Shown: piece by piece, positions 56,087-64,000 of the stretch
How positions within the stretch are numbered: position 1 is the stretch's first letter
Layout of the letters: the number at the start of each line of letters is the position of its first letter
NCBI RefSeq assembly: GCF_009758415.1
Contig: NZ_WQRF01000001.1
Coordinates: 930,001 to 994,000, forward strand
DNA length: 64,000 bases
Source of the DNA: Devosia marina
GTDB lineage: Bacteria > Pseudomonadota > Alphaproteobacteria > Rhizobiales > Devosiaceae
Direction: 5' to 3'
Made by a program: the position numbers and the translations under genes
The notes under the pieces: generated by a model
Seen by the model: only the letters and a program-made list of their open reading frames with translations
The model's database searches: none
Told to the model about the DNA's origin: nothing

Positions 56087-57406
56087 TTACTGATTGGCAG
56101 CCTGGAAATCGCGCAGGATCTGGTTGCCGCGGCTGACCAGATCGTCGAGCGCCTGCTGGGCGGTCTTGTCGCCGGTCAGCAGAGCCTGGAATTCCTGGTC
56201 GATCACGTCACGGATCTGGACGTAATTGCCGAAACGCAGGCCCTTGGAGTTTTCGGTCGGGGCGTTCAGGGTCATCTGCTTGATGGCCACGTCCGAACCC
56301 GGATTGGCTTCGTAATAGCCCTGTTCCTGACCCAGATCGTAGGCAGCCTGGGTGATCGGCAGATAGCCCGAGAACTGGTGCCAATCGGCCTGAACCTCAG
56401 CCGAGGAGAGGTACGAGAAGAAATCGGCAACACCCTTGTACTGGCCTTCATCGGCACCCTGCAGGACCCACAGGGTCGCGCCACCGATGATCGAGTTCTG
56501 CGGCTCGACTTCTTCGTAGTGCGGCAGCATGCCGAAGCCGACTTCAAAACCCTCGGCATTGGCCAGAACGCCAGCGCGCGAGGCCGAGGAGTTCATGTAG
56601 ATGGCGCATTCGCCGGTATAGAACTTCGACGGAGCATCTGCACCACCGCCCGGGCCGCCATACTGGAAGACGCCTTCATCCTGCCAGTTCTTGAGGTTTT
56701 CCCAGTGCTTGGCCTGCAGCGGGCCATTGACGACGAATTCGGTATCCAGGCCGCCAAAGCCGTTTTCCAGCGTGCCGATCGGCTGGTTGTGCCAGGCCGA
56801 GAAGTTTTCCAGCTGTGCCCAGGAGATCCAGCCGGAGGTGAAACCACAGGTGGCGGCACCCGATTCCATGATCTGGCGCGAGAAGGCTTCCAGCTCTTCC
56901 CAGGTCTTGGGCGGCATTTCAGGATCAAGACCAGCGGCCGCGAACACGTCCTTGTTGTAGTACATGATCGGGGTGGAGGAGTTGAACGGCATCGAAAGCA
57001 TGTTGCCCTCGGTGTCGGTGTAGTAGCCAACAACGGTCGGCAGGTAGTCGGCCGGGTCGAACTCGGCGCCCATGTCGGCCATGAGCTGATAGACCGGATA
57101 CACGGCGCCCTTGGCGGCCATCATGGTGCCGGTGCCCACTTCAAAGACCTGCACGATTTCAGGCTGCTCGCCAGCACGAAAGGCAGCGATGGCAGCGGTC
57201 ATGGTCTCGGCATAGGTGCCCTTATAGACCGGGGTCACGACATAGTCGGACTGGCTGGCATTGTAGCCGGCCACGATTTCTTCGAGCTTTTCACCCAGCT
57301 CGCCACCCATGGCATGCCACCAGGTCACTTCGGTTTGCGCAAAAGCCACGGAGGTGGAAAGCATCAGCGAAAGGGCAGCAAGGCCCACGCGGTTCAGAGT
57401 CTTCAT
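56087..57406 (-). CDS. ugpB: Glycerol-3-phosphate-binding periplasmic protein
   Basis: A 439-residue binding protein with signal peptide MKTLNRVGLAALSLMLSTSVAFAQ, start at 57406 after GGGAGA. The mature start TEVTWWHAMGGELGEKLEEIVAGYN, then FEVGTGTMMAAKGAVYPVYQLM, MPFNSSTPIMYYNKDVF and GASFWVLQG-like GGATLWVLQG, are UgpB features. It captures glycerol-3-phosphate or glycerophosphodiesters under phosphate limitation. First gene of ugpB-A-E-C; no ugpQ phosphodiesterase is attached here. Confidence 0.95.
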   Translation of the reverse strand: MKTLNRVGLAALSLMLSTSVAFAQTEVTWWHAMGGELGEKLEEIVAGYNASQSDYVVTPVYKGTYAETMTAAIAAFRAGEQPEIVQVFEVGTGTMMAAKGAVYPVYQLMADMGAEFDPADYLPTVVGYYTDTEGNMLSMPFNSSTPIMYYNKDVFAAAGLDPEMPPKTWEELEAFSRQIMESGAATCGFTSGWISWAQLENFSAWHNQPIGTLENGFGGLDTEFVVNGPLQAKHWENLKNWQDEGVFQYGGPGGGADAPSKFYTGECAIYMNSSASRAGVLANAEGFEVGFGMLPHYEEVEPQNSIIGGATLWVLQGADEGQYKGVADFFSYLSSAEVQADWHQFSGYLPITQAAYDLGQEQGYYEANPGSDVAIKQMTLNAPTENSKGLRFGNYVQIRDVIDQEFQALLTGDKTAQQALDDLVSRGNQILRDFQAANQ

Positions 57407-57583
57407 GGTTGTCTCCCAATGGGCCAGTGCGACCGCATCGGGCCGCCCGGCTCCAGCCAGACCTGTATTGTGTGTGAGCACCGGCCCGATATGTTCGAAA
57501 CAATACGAAACAAACCGAAAGGCCCGGCGCACAAGCCGTCCGCCCTCGGGCACCGACCTGCCCGTCCCCTCTATTGAGCTTGC

Positions 57584-57623
57584 TTGACGTTCACTTGAAG
57601 CTTTAATGACGCTTGGATGACGG
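57584..57623 (-). promoter_or_regulatory. Pho box, four 7-bp units 11 bp apart
   Basis: On the plus strand, units begin at 57584 (TTGACGT), 57595 (TTGAAGC), 57606 (ATGACGC) and 57617 (ATGACGG), each separated by 4 bp. Read on the minus strand, the last two are CCGTCAT-N4-GCGTCAT, close to the PhoB half-site CTGTCAT-N4-CTGTCAT. The array lies about 180 bp upstream of ugpB and points the right way. Phosphate-starvation control of ugp is well established in related bacteria. No supported gene lies in 57407-57866. Confidence 0.72.
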
Positions 57624-57866
57624 TTCACATCGATGGACAGAAGTTCGTTTGAACGCACGATGGCCCTCACGCGCGCTGAACATTTTCATCTCGTCACCGT
57701 GTCGAAACACCCCGCGTCCTATCGTCGTCCCTGGAGCAACGCGCGAGAATCCGGACACCCGTTTCTCGCGGCACGTTGCGACGACAAGAGTTGGAGCCGA
57801 TGTGCGGGTTCAATCGGAACGCGCAAGACTTCGGAACGAGCACGATGCAAAAGGGACCGACCCATC

Positions 57867-58406
57867 ATGCCAAAAACGACCACGACGCTGAGCTGTGCCT
57901 GCGGCCAGTTCCACCTCGAAGTGACCGGCGACCCGTTCATCACCGCCGAATGCCACTGCACTTCCTGCCGCAACGCCGTGCAACGCCTGTCGGTCTTGCC
58001 CCCGGCTTTCCCCATCGCGGGCGACAATGGTGGCGTCCCTTATGCCCTCTACCGCAAGGATCGCGTGCGCTTTCCCGACGGCACGGACAAACTCGCCGAA
58101 TTCCGCCTCAGCGACGAAGCACCAACGCGCCGTATCCTGACCACTTGCTGCAACACGCCGGTCTTTACCGAGTTCGAGGCCGCCCATTGGTTCAGCCTAT
58201 TTGCCGGCCTCTGGCCTGAAGGCCAGCGTCCTGCCGCCCGGATCCGCACCCAGACCGGCGATATCCCGGATGGCGTGACGCTCGACGATTCCCTCCCCGC
58301 CGGAACCATGACAACGGCAGGCTTCTACGCCAAACTGCTCGGGGAATGGATCGCCATGGGGTTCAAGTCCCCCGGGATCACGATCGAGGAGAAGATCAAT
58401 GCCTGA
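57867..58406 (+). CDS. GFA-type zinc protein
   Basis: A 179-residue protein of the glutathione-dependent formaldehyde-activating (GFA/CENP-V) fold. CACGQFHLEV and CHCTSCRNAVQ supply the zinc cysteines, and RILTTCCNTPVF a further pair. I start at the ATG at 57867 with AAGGGA upstream; the longer open frame before it has no homology. Family members are often unrelated to formaldehyde, so the substrate is open. It overlaps the next gene by 8 bp. Confidence 0.78.
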   Translation: MPKTTTTLSCACGQFHLEVTGDPFITAECHCTSCRNAVQRLSVLPPAFPIAGDNGGVPYALYRKDRVRFPDGTDKLAEFRLSDEAPTRRILTTCCNTPVFTEFEAAHWFSLFAGLWPEGQRPAARIRTQTGDIPDGVTLDDSLPAGTMTTAGFYAKLLGEWIAMGFKSPGITIEEKINA

Positions 58407-58698
58407 CTCTGACGACAAGATCACGATCGGCAATGTGAACCACCCCGGCCACAGCGAGCGGGTGGACCGTGCCAAATACATGGCCATGCACGATGCGCTG
58501 CTGGCCATTCTGCCCGCCGAGCCGCCCGGTCTGAGCGTCGCCGAGGCCAAGGAAGCGCTGCTGCCGCACCTCTCCCAGGAGCTCTTCCCCGGCGGGGACA
58601 AAGCCGGCTGGTGGCTCAAGGCCGTTCACCTGGACCTGGAATCAAAGAAGATCATTGCCCGCGCCAAGGGCAGCCCGGTGCGGCTTCATAAGCTCTGA
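58399..58698 (+). CDS. DUF6958-like small protein (99 aa)
   Basis: A 99-residue soluble protein: NVNHPGHSERVDRAKYMAMHDALLAILP, then AEAKEALLPHLSQELFPGGDKAGWWLKAVHLDLESKKIIAR. This pattern, with GWWxKxVxLDLE, belongs to a small conserved family of unknown function often seen near GFA proteins. Translationally coupled to the GFA gene. Confidence 0.68.
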   Translation: MPDSDDKITIGNVNHPGHSERVDRAKYMAMHDALLAILPAEPPGLSVAEAKEALLPHLSQELFPGGDKAGWWLKAVHLDLESKKIIARAKGSPVRLHKL

Positions 58699-58714
58699 AA
58701 GGGGCAAGAAACGC

Positions 58715-58758
58715 TTAGGGCCACTTCATCGTTCTCAAAAACGATGGAGTGGCCCTAA
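58715..58758. terminator. Long inverted repeat before tRNA-Leu
   Basis: Two 19-base arms (58715-58733 and 58740-58758) pair with a single G-U wobble around a 6-base loop. It stands 16 bases after the DUF6958 gene and 6 bases before the tRNA-Leu 3' end. It may act as a bidirectional terminator, although no clear U-run follows; the near perfection of the palindrome is unusual for one. Confidence 0.5.
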
Positions 58759-58763
58759 GAGAC

Positions 58764-58848
58764 TGGTGCGGTCGAGAAGACTCGAACTTCCACGCCTTGC
58801 GGCACAGCGACCTCAACGCTGCGCGTCTACCAATTCCGCCACGACCGC
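58764..58848 (-). tRNA. tRNA-Leu (anticodon GAG)
   Basis: An 85-base gene with acceptor GCGGTCG (5' end 58848) pairing to CGACCGC, then A and encoded CCA. D-arm GGCGGAATTGGTAGACGC, anticodon loop TTGAGGT on a GCAGC-side stem giving GAG (reads CUC/CUU), a long variable arm and T-arm AGTTCGAGTCT are typical of leucine tRNAs. Confidence 0.96.
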
Positions 58849-58990
58849 ACAGTGTGGTAGAAGCTTTGGCGCCTGCGGCCCCGAAGCGAGTGGGGGTGTA
58901 GCAAAGCTGTTGCATTCCCACAAGCGGATAATCGGAGATTTTCGCGTCCCTGTGCAAAGAGCATCAAGGCCCCGCAGCGATGGGCAGGCC

Positions 58991-59224
58991 TCAGCCGAAG
59001 CGCAGCACCTTCTCGGTGACGAACACCCGCAAGTGCCCCTCTTCCACATTCACCTCGCCCTTTGCGACCAGCGTGCTATTGGCATAGATGCGCAAGGGAT
59101 CGTGCTCGGTGGCGTCCAGTTCGATCACCGCGCCACGGCCCATGCGCAGCATGTGGTGAATCGGCATGGTGGTCGCGCCCAGCTCGACCGTGATATCGAC
59201 TTCAATATTGTCCAGGGTGTTCAT
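58991..59224 (-). CDS. Isolated FliN-type flagellar motor switch protein
   Basis: A 77-residue protein consisting of a single SpoA/FliN domain: [68 protein letters not shown]. FliN forms the C-ring that switches rotor direction. No other flagellar gene is in the window, and the protein lacks the N-terminal extension of longer FliN forms. It is divergent from lipB. It could be the motor FliN or a FliN-like protein with another role. Confidence 0.8.
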   Translation of the reverse strand: MNTLDNIEVDITVELGATTMPIHHMLRMGRGAVIELDATEHDPLRIYANSTLVAKGEVNVEEGHLRVFVTEKVLRFG

Positions 59225-59300
59225 AAATAAGGTGCAGTCCCGGGTCCGACGCCGCAGCGCCAAGGATTCGTTTGCCCATGAAGGTCAGCCAGATCTGGTT

Positions 59301-60044
59301 ATGGAAGTCTTAACAAACATCAATGAAGCGTGCGAAATCGGCGCGAAACTGCACCGCGACGACGCAGGGCCGGTCGAATGGCGCATTTTCGAGCGCCCAC
59401 TGGACTATGAAACCGCCCTGGCCATGATGGATGAGCGGGTGGCCGCCATCGCCGCCGGCGCAGCGCCCGAGGCCGTCTGGCTGCTCGAACATCCTCCGCT
59501 TTATACCTCAGGCACCTCGGCCCGCCCCGAAGACCTGCTTAGTCCGCGCTTTCCGGTCTATCCCGCCGGTCGTGGCGGGCAGTACACCTATCACGGCCCT
59601 GGCCAGCGCGTGGCCTATGTCATGCTGGACCTGACCAAACGCGGCCGCGATATCCGTTGCCTGGTGCAGGGACTGGAACAGTGGGTCATCGACACGCTTG
59701 CGGCGCACAATATCTCCGGCGGGCGCCGCGAGGGTCGCGTCGGCGTCTGGGTGTCGCGCCCAGACAAGGGGCTCGCCCGGGAGGACAAAATCGCGGCCAT
59801 TGGCGTTCGGGTGCGCAAATGGGTTACCTTTCATGGCATTTCGCTCAATATCGCGCCCGACCTTTCCCATTATGACGGTATCGTGCCCTGCGGCATTACC
59901 GACCAGGGCGTGACCTCATTCGAGGATCTGGGGGCTCTGGTCTCGATGGCCGAAGTTGATTCGGTGCTGCGCGGGCGGTTTGAAGCGATTTTTGGACCCA
60001 CCAGCCTTGCCATTGCGGCACCATCCGACCAACTTGCGCAATAG
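59301..60044 (+). CDS. lipB: Lipoyl(octanoyl) transferase
   Basis: A 247-residue enzyme. [38 protein letters not shown] and the catalytic cysteine in [12 protein letters not shown] are present, and the lysine of [22 protein letters not shown] completes the Cys-Lys pair. It transfers octanoyl groups from acyl carrier protein to lipoate-dependent enzymes. Start taken at the ATG at 59301; the frame runs further up but without homology, and the Shine-Dalgarno is weak. Confidence 0.94.
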   Translation: MEVLTNINEACEIGAKLHRDDAGPVEWRIFERPLDYETALAMMDERVAAIAAGAAPEAVWLLEHPPLYTSGTSARPEDLLSPRFPVYPAGRGGQYTYHGPGQRVAYVMLDLTKRGRDIRCLVQGLEQWVIDTLAAHNISGGRREGRVGVWVSRPDKGLAREDKIAAIGVRVRKWVTFHGISLNIAPDLSHYDGIVPCGITDQGVTSFEDLGALVSMAEVDSVLRGRFEAIFGPTSLAIAAPSDQLAQ

Positions 60045-60067
60045 ACGAGGGATTCTAGGAGCCTGCC

Positions 60068-60595
60068 ATGACTTTGGATGACTTGAAGCGCCTGCTGACG
60101 CGCCAGACCCTGTTCCGGCTCGATGCAATCCTCTCACCACGCCTGGTGCCCATCTTCTATGCCCTGGGCCTGGCTGCCATCCTGCTCTGGGCCGTCAGCC
60201 ACTTCTTCTTCCGCTTCGGCACCAGTTTTGGTGACGGCCTCTGGGGCCTGCTTGAGATTGCCGTGTTCGGCCTGCTCTCGCTGGTCGGGCTGCGCATCGG
60301 CTGCGAGGCGCTGCTGGTCTGGTTTAAGAGCCAGGAAGCCACTGGCGACACGGTGCAGCGCTCGCGATTCTCCGCATCCCTGCTCGACGAGGTGCGCGAC
60401 GCCATCCGCGATCTGGCCGAGGAAGGCGAGGAACGCGACTTTGCCGAGGCCGATGAATACATCACCCCGGCCACCGAGCCGCTGCCGCAGACAAAGCCGG
60501 ACGAGGAACCGCCCCGCGAACCAGCGACCAAGCCTGGCGAGACTCACAAGCCCCGCCGCACCGCCAAGCGCACCCCGCCCAAATCGGTCACCTGA
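60068..60595 (+). CDS. DUF4282-domain membrane protein
   Basis: A 175-residue protein, ATG after AGGAG. Two membrane spans (LVPIFYALGLAAILLWAVSHFFF and GLLEIAVFGLLSLVGLRIGCEALLVWF) form the DUF4282 core, which normally has this two-span hairpin. A long charged cytoplasmic tail follows, ending in a proline- and lysine-rich stretch (KPRRTAKRTPPKSVT). Function unknown. It follows lipB by 23 bp. Confidence 0.76.
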   Translation: MTLDDLKRLLTRQTLFRLDAILSPRLVPIFYALGLAAILLWAVSHFFFRFGTSFGDGLWGLLEIAVFGLLSLVGLRIGCEALLVWFKSQEATGDTVQRSRFSASLLDEVRDAIRDLAEEGEERDFAEADEYITPATEPLPQTKPDEEPPREPATKPGETHKPRRTAKRTPPKSVT

Positions 60596-60691
60596 ACGCG
60601 AAAAGGCCAAGCTACCACTTCACCTCCCCCTCCGAAGGGGCAGGCAAGCGCAGCTTGGCCCGCAGGGCGTAGCGGAGCTCGGAGGGTGTGG

Positions 60692-61069
60692 CTACTTTCC
60701 GTTCACGGCCCAGCGGCCCGGACCGGCGAACACCAGGAACAGGAACACAAAGCAGAACAGAATGGCCGCGTCGCCACCATTATTGGTGGGGAAGAAATTG
60801 GCCGGCGCATGCGCCATCCAATAGGCAAAGGCCATGGTGCCCGAGGCGATGAAGGCCGCCGGACGGGTAAACAGGCCGACACCGATCAGAATGCCGGTGA
60901 TGATTTCGATCACGCCGGCAAACCAGAAGATCGAGAACATTGGCGGCGCAAATTCGGCGGCCGGGAAGCCCATCAGCTTCTGGGTGCCATGGGCGAGGAA
61001 CAGCAGTGCGGCAACGATGCGCAGCACGGACAGGGCCTGCGGCGCGTATGCGGAGAGACGGTCGGTCAT
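60692..61069 (-). CDS. DoxX-family membrane protein
   Basis: A 125-residue protein with four membrane spans: ALSVLRIVAALLFLAHGTQKLMGFP, MFSIFWFAGVIEIITGILIGVGLFT, PAAFIASGTMAFAYWMAH, and AAILFCFVFLFLVFAGPG. LRIxxxLLFxxHGxxKLxG is the DoxX opening. Members are linked to redox or thiol stress in some bacteria; the specific role here is unknown. Confidence 0.83.
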   Translation of the reverse strand: MTDRLSAYAPQALSVLRIVAALLFLAHGTQKLMGFPAAEFAPPMFSIFWFAGVIEIITGILIGVGLFTRPAAFIASGTMAFAYWMAHAPANFFPTNNGGDAAILFCFVFLFLVFAGPGRWAVNGK

Positions 61070-61312
61070 AAGAGAATTCCTTCTTGCTGCGCCAAAGGGC
61101 GCTGAACAGAACTCTGACCTAGCCCGTGGTCGGATCAGGCAGAACCCGGCAATCAGCGCACGCGCTGTTCACCCAACCTAAACAGTAACGTTCGCGTGTT
61201 CGCCGTTTCATGCAAGGCAGACAAGCCCGTGTTGCCGGTCAGTCACATTGCGTAACCGCCCAACATTCTGTATGACGCGCCATCCTATCCAGCACCGGAC
61301 AATGTGACGCGC

Positions 61313-62638
61313 ATGACTCAGGCGCCCAAAATCGGGCTCGTCAGCCTCGGCTGCCCCAAGGCTCTCGTCGACAGCGAGCGTATTATGACCACCCTGCGCG
61401 CGCAGGGCTATTCGTTCAGCCGCGACTATGCCGGGGCCGATGTCGTTCTGGTCAATACCTGTGGCTTCCTCGACAGTGCCAAGCAGGAAAGCCTTGAGGC
61501 CATTGGCGAAGCCCTGAATGAAAACGGTCGCGTGATCGTTACCGGTTGCCTGGGCGTCGAGGAGAACCTGATCCGCGAGACCCATCCCAGCGTCCTCGCC
61601 ATCACCGGCCCGCACCAGTACGAAAGCGTGGTCAACGCGGTGCATGACCATGTGCCGCCCGTGCCGAACAAATTCGTCGACCTGGTGCCGGAAAGCGGCC
61701 TCAAGCTGACGCCGCGCCACTATGCCTATTTGAAGATTTCCGAAGGCTGCAACAATCGCTGCTCGTTCTGCATCATCCCGCAGATCCGTGGCGATCTGGC
61801 CTCGCGCCCGGCCGCCGGTATTTTGTCCGAAGCCGAAGGCCTGATCCGATCCGGCGTCAAGGAATTGCTGGTCATCTCGCAGGACACCAGCGCCTATGGC
61901 CTCGACATCAAATATGCTGCGAGCAAATATCGCGGCCGCGAGGTCAAGGCCAAGTTCTACGACCTGGCCAAGGAGTTGGGTGAACTCGGTGCCTGGGTGC
62001 GCCTGCACTATGTCTATCCCTACCCCCATGTCGATCAGGTCATGGAACTGATGGCCGACGGCCTCGTCCTGCCCTATCTCGACATTCCTTTCCAGCACGC
62101 CTCACCCAAGGTCTTGAAGGCCATGCGCCGCCCCGCGCATCAGGAAAAGACGCTCAATCGCATCCTCGACTGGAAACGCCAGGTTCCGGACCTCACCGTG
62201 CGCTCCAATTTCATCGTCGGCTTTCCCGGCGAGACCGAGGAAGATTTCGAGATGATGCTCGACTTCATCGAAGAAGCCGAAATCGACCGCGCCGGCTGCT
62301 TCAAATATGAGCCCGTCACCGGCGCAACGGCCAATGAGATCGAAGGCGTGGTGCCCGACGAAGTCATGGAAGAGCGTTTCGCCCAGTTGATGGAAGTGGC
62401 GCAGAACGTCTCGTTCGGCCAGCTGCAGAAGAAGGTCGGCCGCACCATCGACGTCATCGTCGACGACGTCCGCCCCGAGCAGAACCGCGTCATCGCCCGA
62501 TCCAAATGGGACGCCCCGGAAATCGACGGCCAGGTCATCGTCGACCAGGCAGACGGCATCAAGATCGGCGACATCGTCCAGGTCACTGTCACCGACAATG
62601 ACGAATACGACCTTTTCGCGGTGCCCGCGAAGGGCTGA
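61313..62638 (+). CDS. rimO: Ribosomal protein S12 methylthiotransferase
   Basis: A 441-residue radical-SAM methylthiotransferase: N-terminal UPF0004 domain ([45 protein letters not shown] carry the first cluster cysteines), the radical-SAM cluster [15 protein letters not shown], and a TRAM domain at the C-terminus. RimO modifies an aspartate of ribosomal protein S12. Two starts are possible, GTG at 61304 and ATG at 61313; I prefer the latter on homology. Confidence 0.95.
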   Translation: MTQAPKIGLVSLGCPKALVDSERIMTTLRAQGYSFSRDYAGADVVLVNTCGFLDSAKQESLEAIGEALNENGRVIVTGCLGVEENLIRETHPSVLAITGPHQYESVVNAVHDHVPPVPNKFVDLVPESGLKLTPRHYAYLKISEGCNNRCSFCIIPQIRGDLASRPAAGILSEAEGLIRSGVKELLVISQDTSAYGLDIKYAASKYRGREVKAKFYDLAKELGELGAWVRLHYVYPYPHVDQVMELMADGLVLPYLDIPFQHASPKVLKAMRRPAHQEKTLNRILDWKRQVPDLTVRSNFIVGFPGETEEDFEMMLDFIEEAEIDRAGCFKYEPVTGATANEIEGVVPDEVMEERFAQLMEVAQNVSFGQLQKKVGRTIDVIVDDVRPEQNRVIARSKWDAPEIDGQVIVDQADGIKIGDIVQVTVTDNDEYDLFAVPAKG

Positions 62639-62714
62639 GTCCCCCAAATTCGTGATGGCCTCGCGCGGAACGGACGCGCGGGACCGGCGTTCGGTGATGC
62701 AAATGGAGGCTCAC

Positions 62715-62942
62715 ATGGAACGCTACTTCTTCAACCACCGCGATCAGTCCGGCGACCTGCAGATCGATATCGACGGCATCATGCTGCCTTCGTTGCATAG
62801 TGCTGTCGACGAGGCCAGCTTTGCTGCCAGCAACGCTCTCGGCCTGTCGGACGGACCGATCCGCGGCTGTTTCGAAATCGAGGACGGCGCTCGTAAGCTG
62901 GTTGCCAGGGTTCCCTACGCAGTAGAGTCTGACCGGCACTAG
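62715..62942 (+). CDS. DUF6894-family small protein (75 aa)
   Basis: A 75-residue protein, ATG after GGAGG by five or six bases. MERYFFNHRDQSGDLQIDIDGIMLPSLHSAVDEA matches the small conserved alphaproteobacterial family with a xRYFFHxxDG opening and a VAxVPYAV-like end. Function unknown. Its stop overlaps the stop of the convergent hydrolase gene. Confidence 0.72.
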   Translation: MERYFFNHRDQSGDLQIDIDGIMLPSLHSAVDEASFAASNALGLSDGPIRGCFEIEDGARKLVARVPYAVESDRH

Positions 62943-63853
62943 CGGGCAAAGGCATTGAACGGATTGTCATGCGTCAGTTGCGTGATGGTCTCCTCGCTCA
63001 CCCCCGCATTTCGTAGCTTGGGCAGGAATTGTCCCACCAGATGCGTATAAGGCCTGGGCGTGCCGCCCCCGGGTTTGGCCGGATCATACCATCCCAGGTC
63101 ATGACTCAGCAGCAATTGCCCTTCCAGCCCCGCCTCCAGAGCCTTGAGCACAAGCGCCAGCACATCCTCATCCGGATCGCGTCCGACATGGTCATATTCG
63201 ATCCAGGCGCCACGCGCCGCGACCGCGCGATTGAGTTCGAAATCTGGCTCGGCCTGCGTATGGATCGACAGGAAGCGGTCGGCTGATCCACCCTCCGCCT
63301 CAACAATATCGAGCTGATCCATCACCACCCGGCCCTTGATCGTATGCGAACCAATCAGCGCCCCGGTCTGGGCCGAAGCCCGAGCTGCCGCGCGCAGAAT
63401 CTTGGTTTCCATTGGGGTGATTCCATCATCACCCGCGCTTACCTTGATCCATGCGGCCACTACCCCGGTATCATCGACGCCGGTGGTCAGATGCCCCACC
63501 ATCCATGCCTCGAGCTCCGCTTCGCTTGCCGAAACGACCCAATCGGGAATCCATGGCTCACGATAATTGCCGGTCGGTACGACGATGGGAAATCCGGTGG
63601 CCCGCGACACCGCCAAGTCCAGATCCACTCGCAGCCCCACCCCGCCGGTGGAACATTCAATCAGCGCCGTCACGCCCTGCGCCTTGATCGCCTCGATCTG
63701 CGGCGCCATCAGCGCCACCACATCCCTGGCATCGGCCTGGGCATAGCCCGGCTGGTCGGGCGTCCGCAGATCCACAAAAACATGTTCGTGCGGCAGAATC
63801 AGTCCTAGTTGGTCCCGCTTCAGCGGCCCCAAAGTAGTATGTAATGTCGTCAT
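62939..63853 (-). CDS. Phosphotriesterase-family metal-dependent hydrolase
   Basis: A 304-residue member of the PTE/php family. Metal ligands are seen in LPHEHVFVDLR (HxH), the carboxylated lysine region AAWIKVSAG, SHTIKGR, SIHTQAEP and LSHDLGWYDP. Substrates in this family range from lactones to phosphoesters, so activity cannot be assigned. I start at the ATG at 63853, with GGAG seven bases upstream; ten codons further up is another ATG after a G-run. Confidence 0.83.
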   Translation of the reverse strand: MTTLHTTLGPLKRDQLGLILPHEHVFVDLRTPDQPGYAQADARDVVALMAPQIEAIKAQGVTALIECSTGGVGLRVDLDLAVSRATGFPIVVPTGNYREPWIPDWVVSASEAELEAWMVGHLTTGVDDTGVVAAWIKVSAGDDGITPMETKILRAAARASAQTGALIGSHTIKGRVVMDQLDIVEAEGGSADRFLSIHTQAEPDFELNRAVAARGAWIEYDHVGRDPDEDVLALVLKALEAGLEGQLLLSHDLGWYDPAKPGGGTPRPYTHLVGQFLPKLRNAGVSEETITQLTHDNPFNAFAR

Positions 63854-63983
63854 CAAGCTCTCCAAGAGTGGCAAGTTTTCCATACCCCCCTCGCGGCGGC
63901 AACCGGCCCTGGTCTATAAAGCCCGCTGCGTGCGACTTTCATACCGCCCCCTGCGTTATGACCGTTCGGAACCGGAGTAGCTC

Positions 63984-64000
63984 ATGACGATCCCGCAAAT
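63984..64000 (+). CDS. Start of a gene cut by the window edge
   Basis: GGAG lies about eight bases before an ATG at 63984, and the frame (MTIPQ) stays open to the end. It would be divergent from the phosphotriesterase-family gene. Nothing can be said about its product. Confidence 0.4.

Noticed and set aside
60600..60690. Repeat element with cctccgaagggg and cggagggtg segments
   Set aside because: I could not find a second copy in this window, so it is left as unassigned GC-rich spacer.

Overview
The window is about 62-64% GC and reads as the chromosome of an alphaproteobacterium of the order Hyphomicrobiales (Rhizobiales), most likely a Devosia/Pelagibacterium relative. This placement is an inference from gene content: a glpSTPQUV glycerol importer, an IalB-family protein, ExoD, DUF1489, a two-gene YeeE/YedE-type transporter, and two GTTC-N7-GTTC LexA boxes of the alphaproteobacterial type between ssb and uvrA. 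Three tRNA genes are present (Ser-TGA, Lys-TTT, Leu-GAG). I see no rRNA, CRISPR array or intact transposon.

Layout. 0.1-3.3 kb: 5-oxoprolinase operon pxpB-pxpC-pxpA with small hypothetical genes upstream. 3.35-12.2 kb: a probable relic integrative element bounded by tRNA-Ser(TGA) and a 23-bp copy of that tRNA's 3' end. It holds a wrecked tyrosine integrase next to the tRNA, a 30-codon remnant resembling the N-terminus of an IS91-associated recombinase, and an intact six-gene glycerol ABC importer (glpS-T-P-Q-U-V) without glpD, glpR or glpK. 12.3-16.5 kb: qor-terC and a divergent operon of a split YeeE/YedE transporter plus a UbiH-type FAD monooxygenase. 16.6-27.9 kb: ialB, mfd-sdhE, recG, glmU-glmS and a TTG-start membrane-anchored coiled-coil protein. 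28-38 kb: tRNA-Lys, a small membrane protein, then a long minus-strand run: queA-exoD-tgt-pgi-map, a DMT transporter, coaD with two cyclophilins, and a lysE pseudogene. 38-50 kb: gyrA, an RND/MMPL-like exporter, a PAS-GGDEF protein, ssb and uvrA. 50-64 kb: gst-DUF1489, mgtE, the phosphate-type glycerol-3-phosphate importer ugpBAEC with a four-unit Pho box, a GFA-family protein, tRNA-Leu, an isolated FliN, lipB, doxX, rimO and a phosphotriesterase-family hydrolase.

How parts work together. Two unrelated importers bring in glycerol compounds: GlpSTPQUV for glycerol and UgpBAEC for glycerol-3-phosphate esters. UgpC is an ordinary symmetric ATPase. GlpS and GlpT each lack a different catalytic element, so their dimer should have one good and one degenerate ATP site. 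Much of the rest is housekeeping: DNA repair (mfd, recG, uvrA, ssb), cell-wall precursor supply (glmS, glmU), queuosine tRNA modification (queA, tgt) and lipoylation (lipB). Several short genes with good ribosome-binding sites (58, 51 and 33 residues) are easy to overlook and are listed here. Function calls rest on motif recognition from the translated sequence; no database search was run.
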